This document shows positions 63,398 through 64,000 of a DNA stretch of 64,000 bases, piece after piece. The notes below the pieces were generated by a model. That model did no database searches and was not told the DNA's origin. It saw nothing but the letters and a program-made list of their open reading frames with translations. The stretch is from UBA8389 sp964472175. Its GTDB lineage: Bacteria; Bacteroidota; Bacteroidia; Bacteroidales; UBA1402. Every line of letters begins with the position of its first letter. Position 1 is the stretch's first letter. Position numbers and translations under genes: made by a program. The stretch covers positions 44,752-108,751 of the forward strand of contig CAYYJF010000001.1 of assembly GCA_964472175.1 (NCBI GenBank), written 5' to 3'.

Positions 63398-64000
63398 TTA
63401 AAAATTCCATTTCACACCCAATGTCGGACAAGCTTTAAATCCTTTTACACCTCCGAAATTGCTTGCCAATTCAATTTCACCACCTGCAGAAAGCTGATCC
63501 GTAAAATTGTACCAAATCTGGGGCTCGGCAATGAAGATGGAGTAGGTCTTAGAATCGGCAAAAAACACATTCTTTTCCCACCATAAATCGGCAAATCCGC
63601 TAAAGGTGACTTTTTTGTCCAACAATTGAACGCCCCAGACGCCGGTCAATTGAGGGGTACTATTTTTTCCCTGGATATTTTTATACAACACCTTCAAATT
63701 TAATGTTTTTGAAAAATCGGGCGTAGCCCAGGCATAATCCACACCAACCAAATAACTATTGTTAATGGGTAGACCAAGACTTGTAGGAGTCACAAACAAG
63801 CCTCCATTGTATTCTATGTGAGCGCTGAATGGACCATCCCAGAATTTCAAGCACCTGGCAATTTCCATATACGCAGATCCCGGATGATTGTCCTGGCCCT
63901 GATTGTAGTCAAAATCTACAAAAAAGAAAGTGTTACCACATTTGTCCGGCTTGAACATTTCCAATGTTGTGGTCACGTAATTGCGGTTTTCACCGAAATC
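63398..64000 (-). CDS. DUF5020 family outer-membrane protein (Tsx-like), N-terminus beyond window
   Basis: 201 residues are visible and the reading frame runs through the right edge, so the signal peptide and first strands are missing. It is beta-rich with alternating pattern and aromatic strand ends, and shows EMFKPDKCGNTFFFVDFDY, YMEIARCLKFWDGPFSAHIEYNGG, QLTGVWGVQLLDKKVTFSGFADLW and the terminal KACPTLGVKWNF (C-terminal Phe, outer-membrane barrel signature). DUF5020 is related to nucleoside-specific Tsx channels. The purine permease follows 12 bp downstream, which supports base or nucleoside uptake. GTG 63976 is not the real start. Confidence 0.85.
   Translation of the reverse strand, partial: DFGENRNYVTTTLEMFKPDKCGNTFFFVDFDYNQGQDNHPGSAYMEIARCLKFWDGPFSAHIEYNGGLFVTPTSLGLPINNSYLVGVDYAWATPDFSKTLNLKVLYKNIQGKNSTPQLTGVWGVQLLDKKVTFSGFADLWWEKNVFFADSKTYSIFIAEPQIWYNFTDQLSAGGEIELASNFGGVKGFKACPTLGVKWNF

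Noticed and set aside
1..64000. CRISPR arrays, insertion sequences, prophage genes, tRNA and rRNA genes
   Set aside because: No regularly spaced repeats, transposase or phage motifs, tRNA cloverleaf or rRNA-like sequence was noticed; a tRNA or Rfam search was not possible.

Overview
The window comes from a bacterial chromosome of the Bacteroidota. Evidence: a Bacteroidota-type gene order (purN<>acpP-fabF-rnc; dapB-lepB-lepB2-wbqC; ftsX-DUF3098-truB-queA-folK), a PorZ homologue with a type IX secretion C-terminal domain, DUF3108, DUF5020 and DUF3098 proteins, and TAnnTTTG promoter boxes in place of sigma70 -10 boxes. G+C is roughly 40% by eye. A lineage near Saprospirales/Chitinophagales is possible, but I cannot fix it from this sequence. 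There are about 58 genes (two cut by the window ends), very tightly packed. I see no rRNA, tRNA, CRISPR array, insertion sequence, prophage or plasmid gene.

0-20 kb: fatty-acid synthesis and RNA processing (acpP, fabF, rnc), a degenerate GH3-like protein, cysS, a pair of envelope proteins (Ig-like lipoprotein and DUF3108), dapB, two signal peptidase I paralogues (the second lacks the catalytic lysine), WbqC, an M16 peptidase with a PfkB kinase, a DEAD-box helicase, an ABC-F ATPase, a YgjP-like metallopeptidase and a flippase.

20-36 kb: mostly genome maintenance and RNA modification (ruvB, SpmA/B-like membrane protein, ybeY, mnmG, uvrC, dtd, a MazG-like hydrolase, deoC, a prenyl synthase, polA, ychF, mutS). 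A perfect 16-bp parS-like palindrome follows mnmG. The only long gap, about 400 bp between mutS and a TrmH-type methyltransferase, holds a cluster of DnaA-box-like 9-mers beside a very AT-rich segment. It is my candidate chromosomal origin. Sampled base counts suggest that G-versus-C bias changes near here.

36-54 kb: nadA-rdgB-porZ; a minus-strand run of LytTR regulator, miaB, ftsX, DUF3098, truB, queA and folK; then a DUF6051 hydrolase-like protein, a small anchored protein, an acetyl-CoA hydrolase/CoA-transferase with uppP, aroK, comM and a DUF4369 lipoprotein.

54-64 kb: central carbon and nucleobase metabolism: ROK glucokinase, nhaA, a divergent DapB paralogue, pgl-zwf, pckA, upp, a C_GCAxxG_C_C protein, and a purine permease just downstream of a DUF5020 (Tsx-like) outer-membrane protein that runs off the window.

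There is no obvious defence or mobile system. The points most worth following are the putative oriC/parS pair, a terminator-like hairpin inside the start of rnc, and several conserved paralogues that have lost catalytic residues (GH3-like, LepB2, DapB2).
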